Shown piece after piece: positions 1 through 9,039 of a DNA stretch of 64,000 nt (the first letter of the stretch is position 1; each line of letters begins with the position of its first letter). A program made the translations under genes and the position numbers. The notes under the pieces are model-generated. The model did no database searches, was not told the origin of the DNA, and saw nothing but the letters and a program-made list of their open reading frames with translations. The DNA lies in the NCBI RefSeq assembly GCF_002368295.1, contig NZ_AP018248.1:6038510-6102509 (forward strand). The letters run 5' to 3'. This DNA is from Tolypothrix tenuis PCC 7101 (lineage in GTDB: Bacteria; Cyanobacteriota; Cyanobacteriia; Cyanobacteriales; Nostocaceae).

Positions 1-1001
1 CTGAAGAACCATACACCTACACAACTCAAGTTAAAGACAAAGTAGTTAAAGTAAATGATACGCAAAAAATAAATCGTTATTTAGCACTAGCTGGATCGCA
101 AATTCAGGTAACGCTAAAGCAAAGCGTAGATGTTAACGGACGCAGCGTTATTTATTTGGTAGATTACACTGCTGAATACAAAGTTATTAATAAGCTTTCC
201 AAGATTAATAGTTTCTTTTTTGAAGCACCACCCCCTGATGGTTATTCGCTACTAGATGCTTACAAAGTAGAACGAGATAGTAATCGGTTAACACCAACTA
301 ATCCTGGTGATTATGCTTTTCCTTTTCGTTTAGAACCAGGCGCAGAAACTACCTTTAAAGTTAGCTATAAAGCCCAAGGAGGGCCGCGTTGGGTTTATAA
401 CGCCACCGGACAGTTGCTTTCTAAATTTCGCCTCACCACAATTGCCAATTTTAGCCCAGTTGAGTTTGCTAGTGGTGTGATACCAAGCAATACCAAAGTT
501 GAGGGAGATAGCACCCAATTTACTTGGGCATTTGATGAGAATGTTTCCGTTAAAAATCCTTTTGGCGTGTTTACTAACACTGCACCAGTTCGCAATACTG
601 GCATTATTCCCCGGTTATTATTGTTAGCACCAGCCATATTTTTGTGGTGGATATTATTACTATATTTATCGCTACCCATGCATCTCAAAAATGTGGCGAT
701 CGCAGGCGGAATTTTCTTCGCTTGTCTATTGACTTTAACCTATTTAGGCAGGTTAATTAATCCCCCATTAGTTTGGACAATGATTTCCCTTATCTTCTTA
801 AGTTTAATGTGGGGATTAGGGTCAAATCGTCGTGCTGCTTTAGCCGCTATTATTTGCACTCTAGCGGGTGCAGTTATACCCGTATTTGGATTGTTAGTAC
901 CATTTAGCGGACTTATCCTCAGCCTAGCTGCTTTACTTTCTGCAGTTTGGCTAGCAGTACAGCATTGGTATGGCTGGCAAACTTTACCACAAGAACGATA
1001 A
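1..1001 (+). CDS. Membrane protein, 5' end outside window (partial)
   Basis: The frame is open from the first bases of the window, so the start lies upstream and only about the last 333 residues are visible. The first half is a beta-rich, soluble-looking extracytoplasmic region. The second half has about five or six hydrophobic segments (ILLLYLSLPM, GGIFFACLLTLTYLG, TMISLIFLSLMWG and further ones to the C-terminus). This arrangement of a large exposed domain ahead of a C-terminal membrane bundle resembles CreD-like envelope proteins, but I see no diagnostic motif, so the function is unknown. A strong palindrome follows the stop codon by 9 bases and probably terminates the transcript. Confidence 0.75.
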   Translation, partial: EEPYTYTTQVKDKVVKVNDTQKINRYLALAGSQIQVTLKQSVDVNGRSVIYLVDYTAEYKVINKLSKINSFFFEAPPPDGYSLLDAYKVERDSNRLTPTNPGDYAFPFRLEPGAETTFKVSYKAQGGPRWVYNATGQLLSKFRLTTIANFSPVEFASGVIPSNTKVEGDSTQFTWAFDENVSVKNPFGVFTNTAPVRNTGIIPRLLLLAPAIFLWWILLLYLSLPMHLKNVAIAGGIFFACLLTLTYLGRLINPPLVWTMISLIFLSLMWGLGSNRRAALAAIICTLAGAVIPVFGLLVPFSGLILSLAALLSAVWLAVQHWYGWQTLPQER

Positions 1002-1010
1002 AACTCTGCC

Positions 1011-1045
1011 TAGATCCCCGACTTTTTCAAAAAGTCGGGGATCTA
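1011..1045. terminator. Perfect palindrome, likely terminator or dispersed repeat
   Basis: The two 17-base arms (beginning TAGATCCCCGAC) are perfectly complementary and separated by one base. The inner part is T5-C-A5, so the stem would be closed by a T/A-rich loop. It sits just past the stop of the upstream membrane protein. The perfect symmetry suits a bidirectional terminator or a dispersed palindromic repeat. Confidence 0.6.
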
Positions 1046-1113
1046 AATATCCTAAAGTAAGCCGCATAACTTAAAATCAACTGAATCTAAGCTTCTAATT
1101 ATTAAAAAATAAT

Positions 1114-2349
1114 ATGCTAGCAAGAATCCGCCGTCTACTGAATCATTTTTTTAGTAAATCCAGAACAATCAACAACGAACCTCTTAATAAAGTCAGTTTG
1201 ATAGTAATTATTGTGATTGATATTTTTATATTAATCAATGTATTTACAGGACTGGATGATATTAGCAGGTGGCATCTTAGCCCTTCTCAGACTTATCCCT
1301 GTTATTCAGAATGGCAAAATTACCGGACACAAACTAGTAAAGATAAAGATTATGAAATTCTCAAACTAGCATTACCATATAACAACAATCAGCCTAGTTT
1401 TCAGCAAAGCTATCAACAAGCGGAAACTGGACATTTGGGTAAAGTTTCTACAACTTGCTTACAGTATGCTGACACCAAAGATAAAGTGCAAAATGCTGAA
1501 AATCAGCAAAATATTAAAAGCATAGACCAGAAACAAGCTAATATCAGTAGGCTCGAACAAAGCAATCGGACAATTCGCGCTCAATATGATTCAACACTTT
1601 TAGAAAAAATTGCCGGACAGCCACGTGAACAATCAATTAATCAAGTTGCTGCGGAAAAAGCTAAACAAACTTTAGAGCAGAATAACGGTCAAATTTCTAC
1701 TCTCAAAAATGAAATTTCTACTTTAAAAGATGGGCTGCTATCCAAACAAGAAAGTACAAATTTTCTAACTTTTCTGAAAGAAGAGAATAAATTTAGTGAA
1801 GTAGAGAAAGGCTACAAGCAAGCATCATTTTGGTATCCTAGTATTCAACTTGGCTTCCAATCCTTATTTCTCATACCGCTGATTCTGATTGCTTTCTCTG
1901 TACACAACTTTGCTCAAAATCGCAGATATGGATTAGTTGCGCTGATTAGCTGGCATTTACTAGTCATCTTTTTTATACCACTAATCCTGAAAATCTTTGA
2001 ATTTCTGCAAGTCGGTGTACTATTCCAATTCCTTTTTGATATTATTAGCGCTATCTTTGGCGGTTTACTGTTCCTCATTAGTTACGTTTATATCTTGCTA
2101 ATTCCCCTGATTGGTTTTGGAATTATCAAGTTCTTTCAACAAGTTGTTTTTAATGCAAAATTACAAGCAGCTAATAGAGTCCAAAAATCACGCTGCGTTA
2201 AGTGTGCTAAAAAAATTCGCCATCAAGATAGCCACTGTCCGCATTGTGGTTATTATCAATATGTTGAATGTCAAAACTGCCACAATTTAACTTACAAGCA
2301 TTTACCCTATTGTAAACATTGTGGATATTTTCAAGATTCTACTAATTAA
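1114..2349 (+). CDS. Membrane protein with coiled coil and C-terminal double zinc ribbon
   Basis: The 411-residue protein has one N-terminal transmembrane helix (about residues 26-46), a Gln/Lys/Glu-rich region (about 140-225) likely to form a coiled coil outside the membrane, then several hydrophobic helices (about 245-350). The cytosolic tail carries four CxxC pairs: CVKC, CPHC, CQNC and CKHC, the pattern of two zinc ribbons. Zinc-ribbon tails on membrane proteins are common in bacteria, usually without a known role. I cannot name a substrate or partner. A terminator-like hairpin lies about 120 bases downstream. Confidence 0.75.
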   Translation: MLARIRRLLNHFFSKSRTINNEPLNKVSLIVIIVIDIFILINVFTGLDDISRWHLSPSQTYPCYSEWQNYRTQTSKDKDYEILKLALPYNNNQPSFQQSYQQAETGHLGKVSTTCLQYADTKDKVQNAENQQNIKSIDQKQANISRLEQSNRTIRAQYDSTLLEKIAGQPREQSINQVAAEKAKQTLEQNNGQISTLKNEISTLKDGLLSKQESTNFLTFLKEENKFSEVEKGYKQASFWYPSIQLGFQSLFLIPLILIAFSVHNFAQNRRYGLVALISWHLLVIFFIPLILKIFEFLQVGVLFQFLFDIISAIFGGLLFLISYVYILLIPLIGFGIIKFFQQVVFNAKLQAANRVQKSRCVKCAKKIRHQDSHCPHCGYYQYVECQNCHNLTYKHLPYCKHCGYFQDSTN

Positions 2350-2471
2350 ATCCTATTGCCCCAGCCATCTCAGCCTTGAGGATATTGAAATACAGCCTCC
2401 GGGAAGATGAATCCGATTAAATTTCAGCATACAGTAGTATGGGATGTCTGTTTAAGCACCAGGATATAAAG

Positions 2472-2494
2472 AGGCTTGGCACAATGCCGAGCCT
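2472..2494. terminator. Hairpin between convergent genes
   Basis: AGGCTTGGCA-CAA-TGCCGAGCCT forms a 10-bp stem with one G-T wobble, followed by TTT. It lies between the stop of the zinc-ribbon gene on the plus strand and the stop of the SDR gene on the minus strand, so it could serve either transcript. Confidence 0.5.
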
Positions 2495-2542
2495 TTCCCT
2501 TATGGCAGATGCATAGGCAAGCCTGTCGCAGACATTGCAAGA

Positions 2543-3376
2543 TTAAAACTGACTTGATGCATCAGCGGTTAGCTGAGAGAAAAGCTTTTCCCAGTCAATC
2601 ACAGGAGGCCTTTGTCCCTGATTTGCCAACTCAAACACCTTTCCTTCAGTCGTTGGGTAAAAAATGCTTTCGACACAAGCTTTAGCCACATCAATTCGGC
2701 TAGCATCACCCGCCAGCTTATCACCTTGGCCTAAAATTACACCCAATTTACCTTGTGTTTTTGCTTGCAAAAGAGTGTTGAGGTCGTATGAGGTGTAGGG
2801 GCCATCAATTAAGCGTCCGGGACGAATGATGGTGTAAGGTAACCCAGAATTAATGATGGCTTCTTCACCTTTTTGTTTGGCATCTAGTATGCCAAAAGCA
2901 TTGAGGACATTAAAAGGAAACTGATTTTTACGCAAAATACCGCAAGAAGAGGTAAAAACAAATCGCTGGAGATTACGTGGTGTGGCTGCTACTAAGTTGC
3001 TTACACCAATTGCATCAACTTTTAGCGGACTATTGTTTGCCCTAGCTTCTAGATGTTTGCGGTCAGTAAGCAGCTGCGCCCATTCCAGCAAATTAGGTTC
3101 AGGGTCAAAATCCCATCTCCCAGAAGGAAAGGCAGTAGTACCGCTACTACAAATGATATGGGTAACATTCTGCACCGCATCTGGTAGCGTCGCTGCATCG
3201 CGGATATCGCCCACAGCAATTTCCACTTGATTATTAAACATCTTTTGGGCTTTTGCTGCATTGCGTGTCAGCACACGAACTGATAAGCCTTTCTCTAATA
3301 GTTCACCTACTACTAGTTGCCCTACTCCACCTGTAGCACCAGCAACTAGCACTAAATTTTTAACAGCAGAAGTCAT
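2543..3376 (-). CDS. Atypical SDR family NAD(P)-binding oxidoreductase
   Basis: The 277-residue protein begins with a Rossmann motif, VAGATGGVGQLVV (about residues 10-22), followed by a basic residue pattern VRVLTRN that usually selects NADP(H). There is no clear YxxxK catalytic pair, as in atypical (NmrA/Tic62/YbjT-like) SDRs. Homologues act as reductases, chaperone-like regulators or redox sensors in cyanobacteria and chloroplasts; the substrate here cannot be told from sequence. The start is an ATG at 3376. It is transcribed toward the zinc-ribbon gene. Confidence 0.85.
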   Translation of the reverse strand: MTSAVKNLVLVAGATGGVGQLVVGELLEKGLSVRVLTRNAAKAQKMFNNQVEIAVGDIRDAATLPDAVQNVTHIICSSGTTAFPSGRWDFDPEPNLLEWAQLLTDRKHLEARANNSPLKVDAIGVSNLVAATPRNLQRFVFTSSCGILRKNQFPFNVLNAFGILDAKQKGEEAIINSGLPYTIIRPGRLIDGPYTSYDLNTLLQAKTQGKLGVILGQGDKLAGDASRIDVAKACVESIFYPTTEGKVFELANQGQRPPVIDWEKLFSQLTADASSQF

Positions 3377-3536
3377 AATCGTCCCTAAATATAGCCTATT
3401 GCTAATCTAATCAAAAATGCGATCGCCAAGCGTCTCCCCTTGGGAGAATCGCAGCCATCACTCTGAGGGTAAGCCTGTATAAGCGTCTGGAGAAATAAGG
3501 GGAAAGGGGAAGGGGGAATGGAGTGTTGCACTAATT

Positions 3537-4070
3537 TTGCAATCTTTTCCAGATACATGGGTAATATTTAATAATGCTTTAATTCCTACTAATTCAGGCT
3601 CTTTAACAGAGATAGACCATTTAATTATTGGTGATCAGGGTATCTTTTTAGTAGAAGTAAAAACTTGGAAAGGTTCATTTACAGCTTACAAAGATAAATG
3701 GAAACGACGGGAAGGTAATAACTGGGTAGAGGTATCTAATAGCCCGACTTCTCAAAGTATGTACCATCAAAAAATGTTTCAGCAATGGATTACTGCTTTA
3801 ATTCCTAACCTTCCTGATGCATTTGTTTTTGCTCCCGTAGTTTTCCCAATTGCTAAATGGATCGGAATAAATAATTGTTCAGTTCCTGTATTCCAAGGTA
3901 TTCCCGCACTGTTACAGATGATCGTTAGTTGTCCGAACTGTTTAACAGCAACGCAAGTACAAGCAATTGCTCAAGCAGTTGCAGAATTAAAACTTGTGGA
4001 AAATACTAAACCAATCCCACAACCGATTCCCAAGCCTAAACTTGTGAAACGCCAAAATCCTACAAGTTGA
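3537..4070 (+). CDS. NERD-domain protein, N-terminus apparently missing
   Basis: The ORF holds the core of a nuclease-related NERD domain: NSGSLTEIDHLIIGDQGIFL followed by VEVKTWKG, with the Asp and the E-V-K triad typical of restriction-endonuclease-fold enzymes. The usual N-terminal helix of the family (a G-E-x-x-V segment) is absent: the only in-frame start is a TTG at 3537 without a ribosome-binding site, and a stop lies upstream at 3495. A GGGGAAAGGGG-type low-complexity stretch sits directly in front, which suggests the 5' part was lost. It may therefore be a pseudogene. The C-terminus is Pro/Lys rich. Confidence 0.6.
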   Translation: MQSFPDTWVIFNNALIPTNSGSLTEIDHLIIGDQGIFLVEVKTWKGSFTAYKDKWKRREGNNWVEVSNSPTSQSMYHQKMFQQWITALIPNLPDAFVFAPVVFPIAKWIGINNCSVPVFQGIPALLQMIVSCPNCLTATQVQAIAQAVAELKLVENTKPIPQPIPKPKLVKRQNPTS

Positions 4071-4098
4071 ATTGTAAACGGGAGTGCGATCGCTCTAA

Positions 4099-4323
4099 TT
4101 TCAACCCAAAACCCACCTTTTAGCTTCTGCATCAGAAGATGGTTGTGTATGTCTTTCCCATAGAGGAAAGCGGCTAACTCAAGTTCTTGATGGTGCAGCT
4201 AACGGATTCTCTTGTCTATCTTGGCATCCACAAGGACATTTATTAGCAGCTGGCGGTAACAATGGTGAATTAATTATCTGGTCAAAAGGTCAGCGTGGCC
4301 AAGGATTTGGAAAAAAGAAGTAA
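4099..4323 (+). pseudogene. WD40-repeat protein relic (C-terminal fragment)
   Basis: Translated from 4099 to the TAA at 4321-4323, this stretch reads as one to two WD40 blades, including HLLASASEDGCVCL, SWHPQGHLLAAGGNNG and ELIIWSKG. It has no start codon and an upstream stop at 4096, and it is not in frame with the NERD gene before it. It is best read as the 3' end of a WD40 gene whose remainder has been deleted. A heptanucleotide repeat array begins just after the stop. Confidence 0.7.
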
Positions 4324-4342
4324 AAGTCATTTATCTCTCTTG

Positions 4343-4458
4343 TCCTCCCAGTCCCCAGTCCCCAATCCCCAGTCCCCAGTCCCCAATCCCCAATCCCCAA
4401 TCCCCAGTCCCTAATCCCCAATCCCCAGTCCCCATTCCCCATTCCCCAGTCCCCGAAA
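4343..4458. repeat. Heptanucleotide tandem repeat array (CCCCAGT/CCCCAAT)
   Basis: About 16 consecutive 7-base units alternate between CCCCAGT and CCCCAAT variants. This is the STRR class of short tandem repeats known from heterocystous cyanobacteria. The open frame on the opposite strand is a by-product of the repeat. Confidence 0.85.
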
Positions 4459-4525
4459 TTGTTTATACTGTCCATTAAAACAGCCTAAAAACCTGAAATT
4501 TTTACTCATCAGGAATTTCAAAGCT

Positions 4526-5278
4526 ATGGCAGTGAATACAAAAACCTCACAAGCAGCTAAAACAGCTTTGCGTCAGGCGCTTGCGGCTTCAGGGGGAAAT
4601 ACGAAGGATAAAGAAGTAATAGCAGCGATTGAAAATCTTCAATCGTTGAATCCAATAACAGCACCAGCTCGTAGTGATACCCTACTGGATAGTAATTGGT
4701 TGTTGATTAGTGCGCCCAATTTTCCAGGGGGAGAACAGCTTGCAGATGGAAGCTTTTGTTACACCCTTGGTCGTCTTGCTTTTAATATGTTTCAACCCAC
4801 TGGATTAAAAGTTACTCTCCAGAGAGTTTCACAGCCTGTATTTTTGTTGGGTAATGGAGAACAGCACAGCCACGATATTGTTGTGGAGTTTACAACTATT
4901 GATGAATCTGTTCCTAAATTAAGTGGGATTGTTCGCAATCAAGGCGTTTGCCAAGTTGTTAGCGATACAACACTGCAAGTAGAATTTACTGGAGGAATAT
5001 TACAGCCACAAGATAACCAGAACCTAGAAGAATGGAAAGCTGTATTTGGTAATCAACAACCTTCTGCGAGAAGAAGTTTTAAAGACATTTTGATGTCTGG
5101 TTTTTTGAACCTCATGTTTGGTTTAGTTCCTCCCCAAGGAATGGATGCTGATACCGGAGAAATTTCTTTTACTATGCGTCGTTCTCCGAAAGGGCGTTTA
5201 GAAATTCTCTATGTTGATGAGGAACTGAGAATTACTCGAGGGGAACGTGAAGCTATTTTAGTCAGTGAAAGACAGTGA
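4526..5278 (+). CDS. PAP/fibrillin family protein
   Basis: The 250-residue protein has the plastid-lipid-associated protein architecture: an N-terminal helical segment (AKTALRQALAASGG), the SNWLLISAPNFPGG block, and a C-terminal conserved LEILYVDEELRITRG end. Fibrillins bind lipophilic molecules and coat plastoglobules or thylakoid membranes in chloroplasts; cyanobacterial members are linked to protection from light stress. The length is close to that usual for the family. The start is the ATG at 4526. It converges on the GT39-like gene with only 18 bases between stops. Confidence 0.85.
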   Translation: MAVNTKTSQAAKTALRQALAASGGNTKDKEVIAAIENLQSLNPITAPARSDTLLDSNWLLISAPNFPGGEQLADGSFCYTLGRLAFNMFQPTGLKVTLQRVSQPVFLLGNGEQHSHDIVVEFTTIDESVPKLSGIVRNQGVCQVVSDTTLQVEFTGGILQPQDNQNLEEWKAVFGNQQPSARRSFKDILMSGFLNLMFGLVPPQGMDADTGEISFTMRRSPKGRLEILYVDEELRITRGEREAILVSERQ

Positions 5279-5296
5279 AAAAGGGCTTGGTCAAAT

Positions 5297-7279
5297 TTAT
5301 TTAGCCGTAATATGAGATATATCTATTAATTCACCTTCCTTTGCAGGAGGTGTTGACTTCCATAATGTATTTGCAGCATCAATACTACTTAAATCACATT
5401 TAAGATTTAAGCAGAGAATGTAGTCAAAATTATCTGCGGTTGCTTTTAAAGCAGATGGTTTAACCGACGTAAACTTTACTTGAGGATTGAATAAAAAATA
5501 GTGGTATACCCAAGTGTTAGGGTCTGTAACCATAGCAATTTTAGATCCAGGATGCACAAGATGGGAAAATTGCGTTAATCTTGAGTCGCCAAAGTACTGT
5601 TCTGCATAGTAAAGTCGATTATTACCAAAATTTGTTTTAGCCCAAATACTTTCATTTTTCACATAATGATTTATGTCATCAAAAGACTTGAATTCCAGAG
5701 GGAGTAAAGGTTTCGTATTATTAAAAATACAGGTAACTAATAATATTAATATTGAAGTATATCTCAGGAAAATAATACATATTTTTTTGTGAAAAAATGT
5801 ATTCAAAAAATAAGTAACACAGAGGCTGGAGGAAGCAAAGAAAAGCGAGAAAAAACGATTATTCCACGGCATCCAGACAATCTGATAACAGATGATCAAG
5901 AAGCATCCCAGCAAAGTCAAACTCGCTGCTTTTAAACCCTGATTACCTTTGATAGCCGTCCAAATTACAGCAGGGGTTACTATCAAGAATCCCCAAGGGC
6001 CAAACCAAGATAAATCTTCGTCTAAATGCCATTCTATATTAAACGAGATTGATTGAACAATCCCATTAAATGAAATTGGTTGAATTATGCCAGCATTGCC
6101 AAAAAAAGGATTGAATAATATTTCATATATTTTATATAATTCATGACTTATCCTCAGATTTAAGAGACGTTGAGACCAAAAATCAGTTAGTTGTGATAAG
6201 TCTAGACTTTGAAAAAAATATCGTACTAAGTTTGCTAAACAACCTTTAATTCCATCTGATTGTTGATAAAACATCACAAAATCGACTGGGCCAGCCCAAT
6301 TACCCCAGATAAAATAATTATGGATAAACAGCCAGATTTGTGACAAAATAATTGCTGGTACTAATAATATAGGAAGATAAATAAAGTTTTTAAAGATTAA
6401 TTGTATGAATGTTAGTAATTCATATTTTTTGATGAAAAGAATACCAAATAAAAGAGTAAAGGGAATTAAGAACGCCGCAAATGTCGTCTTTATAGAAATC
6501 CCAAACAGTAAACTAAGAGTGAGAAAATACAAATCTCGTAACTTGAGATTATCTAAGATACGGTGGATAGTTAAAAAACCAAAAATCGCTACTGCTACTG
6601 TAAATATGTCATTTTTTGTTGATGTTGCTTGTAAAACAAACTCTGGTAAGCTAACAATTACTAGGGTTGTAGTTAAGGCAATGTTAGTAGATGTATATCT
6701 GCGTGATAAAGCATAAGTACCTAATGCAACTGCAATATAAGCAAGAAAACTAAATATAGCAATACCATAATCAGTATAAAATCTTAAAAAAGCATGGTGT
6801 AGGATATCTGCACCTACTGGAAACATTGCTTGTCTAACTATCTCAACATTCCCTAGCAATAAAGTTTTTTCTTGTTGAAATACAAGAACTCTAGCCAAGT
6901 TATAAGTCATGCTATCGAAGTTTGCGGGAGGTAGTAAGGTAGCTTGTAAAGCTAAGTAAAGCCATGCAACAAATAGCAATCCTAAAATGATTTTTTCTTG
7001 AATCAAGAATGGTTTGATATTTTTAACTAGAGTAAATAAAGCTTGCCGCTTTTTGACAGCAGTAAAAATAATCCATGTTATTATTAGCCCTTCAATAGCA
7101 AATGAAAAATTAGGTCTACCAATTAAAAATGCAGCTTGAAAAATGCAAGAAATAATGATAAATCCTATCACTATTCCAGAGGCAACAATTTCTGAAAATC
7201 TCAGTTTGGGGCTATAGATTAGGAGAATTCCTCCTAAACAAAATAGGAGAATTTCAACTACTGTGATGATAGATATCAT
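5297..7279 (-). CDS. GT-C type membrane glycosyltransferase-like protein (family 39-like)
   Basis: The protein has 660 residues and about a dozen transmembrane helices over the first 500. The first long loop contains PPANFDSMTYNLARV with an aspartate at residue 122, the position where GT39/ArnT-type enzymes carry a catalytic acid. The C-terminal 130 residues form a soluble extracytoplasmic domain. Such enzymes use polyprenyl-phosphate sugars to glycosylate lipids or proteins outside the membrane. Donor and acceptor are unknown. Base composition is AT-rich compared with the dehydrogenase upstream, 74 bases away on the same strand. Confidence 0.7.
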   Translation of the reverse strand: MISIITVVEILLFCLGGILLIYSPKLRFSEIVASGIVIGFIIISCIFQAAFLIGRPNFSFAIEGLIITWIIFTAVKKRQALFTLVKNIKPFLIQEKIILGLLFVAWLYLALQATLLPPANFDSMTYNLARVLVFQQEKTLLLGNVEIVRQAMFPVGADILHHAFLRFYTDYGIAIFSFLAYIAVALGTYALSRRYTSTNIALTTTLVIVSLPEFVLQATSTKNDIFTVAVAIFGFLTIHRILDNLKLRDLYFLTLSLLFGISIKTTFAAFLIPFTLLFGILFIKKYELLTFIQLIFKNFIYLPILLVPAIILSQIWLFIHNYFIWGNWAGPVDFVMFYQQSDGIKGCLANLVRYFFQSLDLSQLTDFWSQRLLNLRISHELYKIYEILFNPFFGNAGIIQPISFNGIVQSISFNIEWHLDEDLSWFGPWGFLIVTPAVIWTAIKGNQGLKAASLTLLGCFLIICYQIVWMPWNNRFFSLFFASSSLCVTYFLNTFFHKKICIIFLRYTSILILLVTCIFNNTKPLLPLEFKSFDDINHYVKNESIWAKTNFGNNRLYYAEQYFGDSRLTQFSHLVHPGSKIAMVTDPNTWVYHYFLFNPQVKFTSVKPSALKATADNFDYILCLNLKCDLSSIDAANTLWKSTPPAKEGELIDISHITAK

Positions 7280-7353
7280 TCACATAATACCTGGGAATAA
7301 ATGTTGATAAAAGGAGAATAACACCAATATCAGCCTTATCGAAGCTGTTTTCG

Positions 7354-8832
7354 TTAAAATTGACGTGACCAATCCTTGGGCCAACGTTCGACTACGACTT
7401 TTGTTTGGGTGAAAAATTCGACGGCGTGATTGCTTTGACCATGTAAATCGCCAAAAAAGCTTTCTTTCCAACCGCTAAAGGGGAAAAAGGCCATTGGTGC
7501 AGCCACACCAATATTAATGCCAATATTACCAACCTCGGCTTCGTAGCGAAACTTACGGGCGGCTGCACCACTGCTGGTAAATAAACAAGCCATATTCCCA
7601 TATTGACCGCTATTGACAAAGGCGATCGCATCATCAATAGTATTGACATGAATTAAGCTCAATACTGGGCCAAAAATCTCGGTACGGGCGATTTCTCCTG
7701 CAGGGTTGACGTTTTGCAGAATTGTCGGGCGAATAAAGTTACCTTGTTCGTAACCAGAAATCTGTGGCTTGCGTCCATCAACTAAGAGATTTGCACCTTC
7801 TTCTACTCCCTGTTGAATTAATTGTTCTACGCGGGTTTTACTGCGAAGATCAATTACAGGCCCCATCTCTACACCTTGGTCTAAACCGTTACCGACTACA
7901 CGCTTTTTGGCAGTTTCGGCTATAGCTTCTGTAAATGAGTCACGCGCATCTGCAACTGTGACAGCAATGGAAGCAGCTAAACAACGTTGTCCCGCACAGC
8001 CAAAAGCACTATCCGCAGCAATGCGTGTAGTCATTTCGATGTCTGCGTCTGGTAAAACAATCAAGGGATTTTTCGCCCCACCTTGACATTGCACCCGTTT
8101 CCCATTGGCGGCGGCGCGACTATATATATATTTAGCAACTGGTGTGGAACCAACAAAACTAATTGCCCGAATTTGGGGATGATCTAAAATAGCATCGACA
8201 GTATCCTTGGCACCGTTGACGAGATTGAGTACACCTTTGGGTAAACCCGTTTTTTCTACCAATCCAAAGATTTTTTGCATTGTTAGCGGTACTTTTTCCG
8301 AAGGCTTAACAATGTAAGTATTGCCAGTTGCGATCGCATAAGGTAAAAACCAAAAGGGAATCATCCCCGGAAAATTGAACGGACAAATCACCGCCGCCAC
8401 TCCCAAGGGTTGACGAATCATCATCTCATCAATTCCTCTGGCAATATCTTCTAAATTCGTTCCCTGCATCATCATCGGAATCCCACAGGCGACTTCGACA
8501 TTTTCTATTGCCCGTCGCATTTCCCCTTGGGATTCTGCCAAAGTCTTACCGCATTCTACGGTAATTGTGCGCGCCAAATCCTCAAAATTTTCTTCCAGCA
8601 GATTTTTGAGTTTAAATAAATACTGCACTCTTTCCGGTGCGGGTGTGCGTCGCCATGTAATAAAAGCTGCGGCGGCGGCGGCAACTGCTTGATTGACTTC
8701 AGATGCAGGTGATACAGGCACTAAAGCTATTATTTCTGCAGTTGCTGGGTTGATGACATCTAAATAATCTGTAGTCTTAGATGCACACCATTGTCCGTTG
8801 ATGTAGTTAGGTAAGGTGGGGGTTGTAGTCAC
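7354..8832 (-). CDS. mmsA: CoA-acylating methylmalonate-semialdehyde dehydrogenase
   Basis: This is an aldehyde dehydrogenase of the MMSDH branch. It has the NAD-binding FVGSTPVAKYIY, the GGAKNPLIVLPDAD block and the nucleophile loop FGCAGQRCLAAS with its catalytic Cys. The family oxidises malonate or methylmalonate semialdehyde to acetyl- or propionyl-CoA in valine, myo-inositol and beta-alanine breakdown. I place the start at the GTG at 8832 (492 residues) because GGAG lies 9 bases upstream; the longer frame to 8853 has no comparable site and runs into a repeat. No other catabolic gene of these pathways is adjacent. Confidence 0.85.
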   Translation of the reverse strand: MTTTPTLPNYINGQWCASKTTDYLDVINPATAEIIALVPVSPASEVNQAVAAAAAAFITWRRTPAPERVQYLFKLKNLLEENFEDLARTITVECGKTLAESQGEMRRAIENVEVACGIPMMMQGTNLEDIARGIDEMMIRQPLGVAAVICPFNFPGMIPFWFLPYAIATGNTYIVKPSEKVPLTMQKIFGLVEKTGLPKGVLNLVNGAKDTVDAILDHPQIRAISFVGSTPVAKYIYSRAAANGKRVQCQGGAKNPLIVLPDADIEMTTRIAADSAFGCAGQRCLAASIAVTVADARDSFTEAIAETAKKRVVGNGLDQGVEMGPVIDLRSKTRVEQLIQQGVEEGANLLVDGRKPQISGYEQGNFIRPTILQNVNPAGEIARTEIFGPVLSLIHVNTIDDAIAFVNSGQYGNMACLFTSSGAAARKFRYEAEVGNIGINIGVAAPMAFFPFSGWKESFFGDLHGQSNHAVEFFTQTKVVVERWPKDWSRQF

Positions 8833-8880
8833 GTCGCTGCGCTCCGAATTCAAAATTCAAAATTCAAAATTCAAAATTAA
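8833..8880 (-). repeat. TTTTGAATT tandem repeat with GGAGCGCAGCGAC start cassette
   Basis: Read on the minus strand, three tandem copies of TTTTGAA are followed by TTCGGAGCGCAGCGAC and then directly by the GTG of mmsA. A near-identical block precedes the genes starting at 16864 (minus) and 59919 (plus), so the ribosome-binding site appears to be supplied by a repeat. Confidence 0.6.
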
Positions 8881-9039
8881 AGAACTCCTCAGGATTGGAG
8901 ATTGGGATAAATTACTTCTGACTTTTGACACTTGACACTTGACTCTTAAATCAGAAGATAGGTGTACCAGTTGCGTAAGTCCTGCATTATTTGATTTGGT
9001 ATAAGTTAATAATTTCATAAATCATTAATGATGAATATA

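Noticed and set aside
2476..2685. Plus-strand frame opposite the SDR gene end
   Set aside because: It is antisense to a well-supported gene and begins at the terminator hairpin.
4290..4475. Minus-strand frame of GDWGLGIRDWGLG repeats
   Set aside because: Translation of a heptanucleotide tandem array; no start context.
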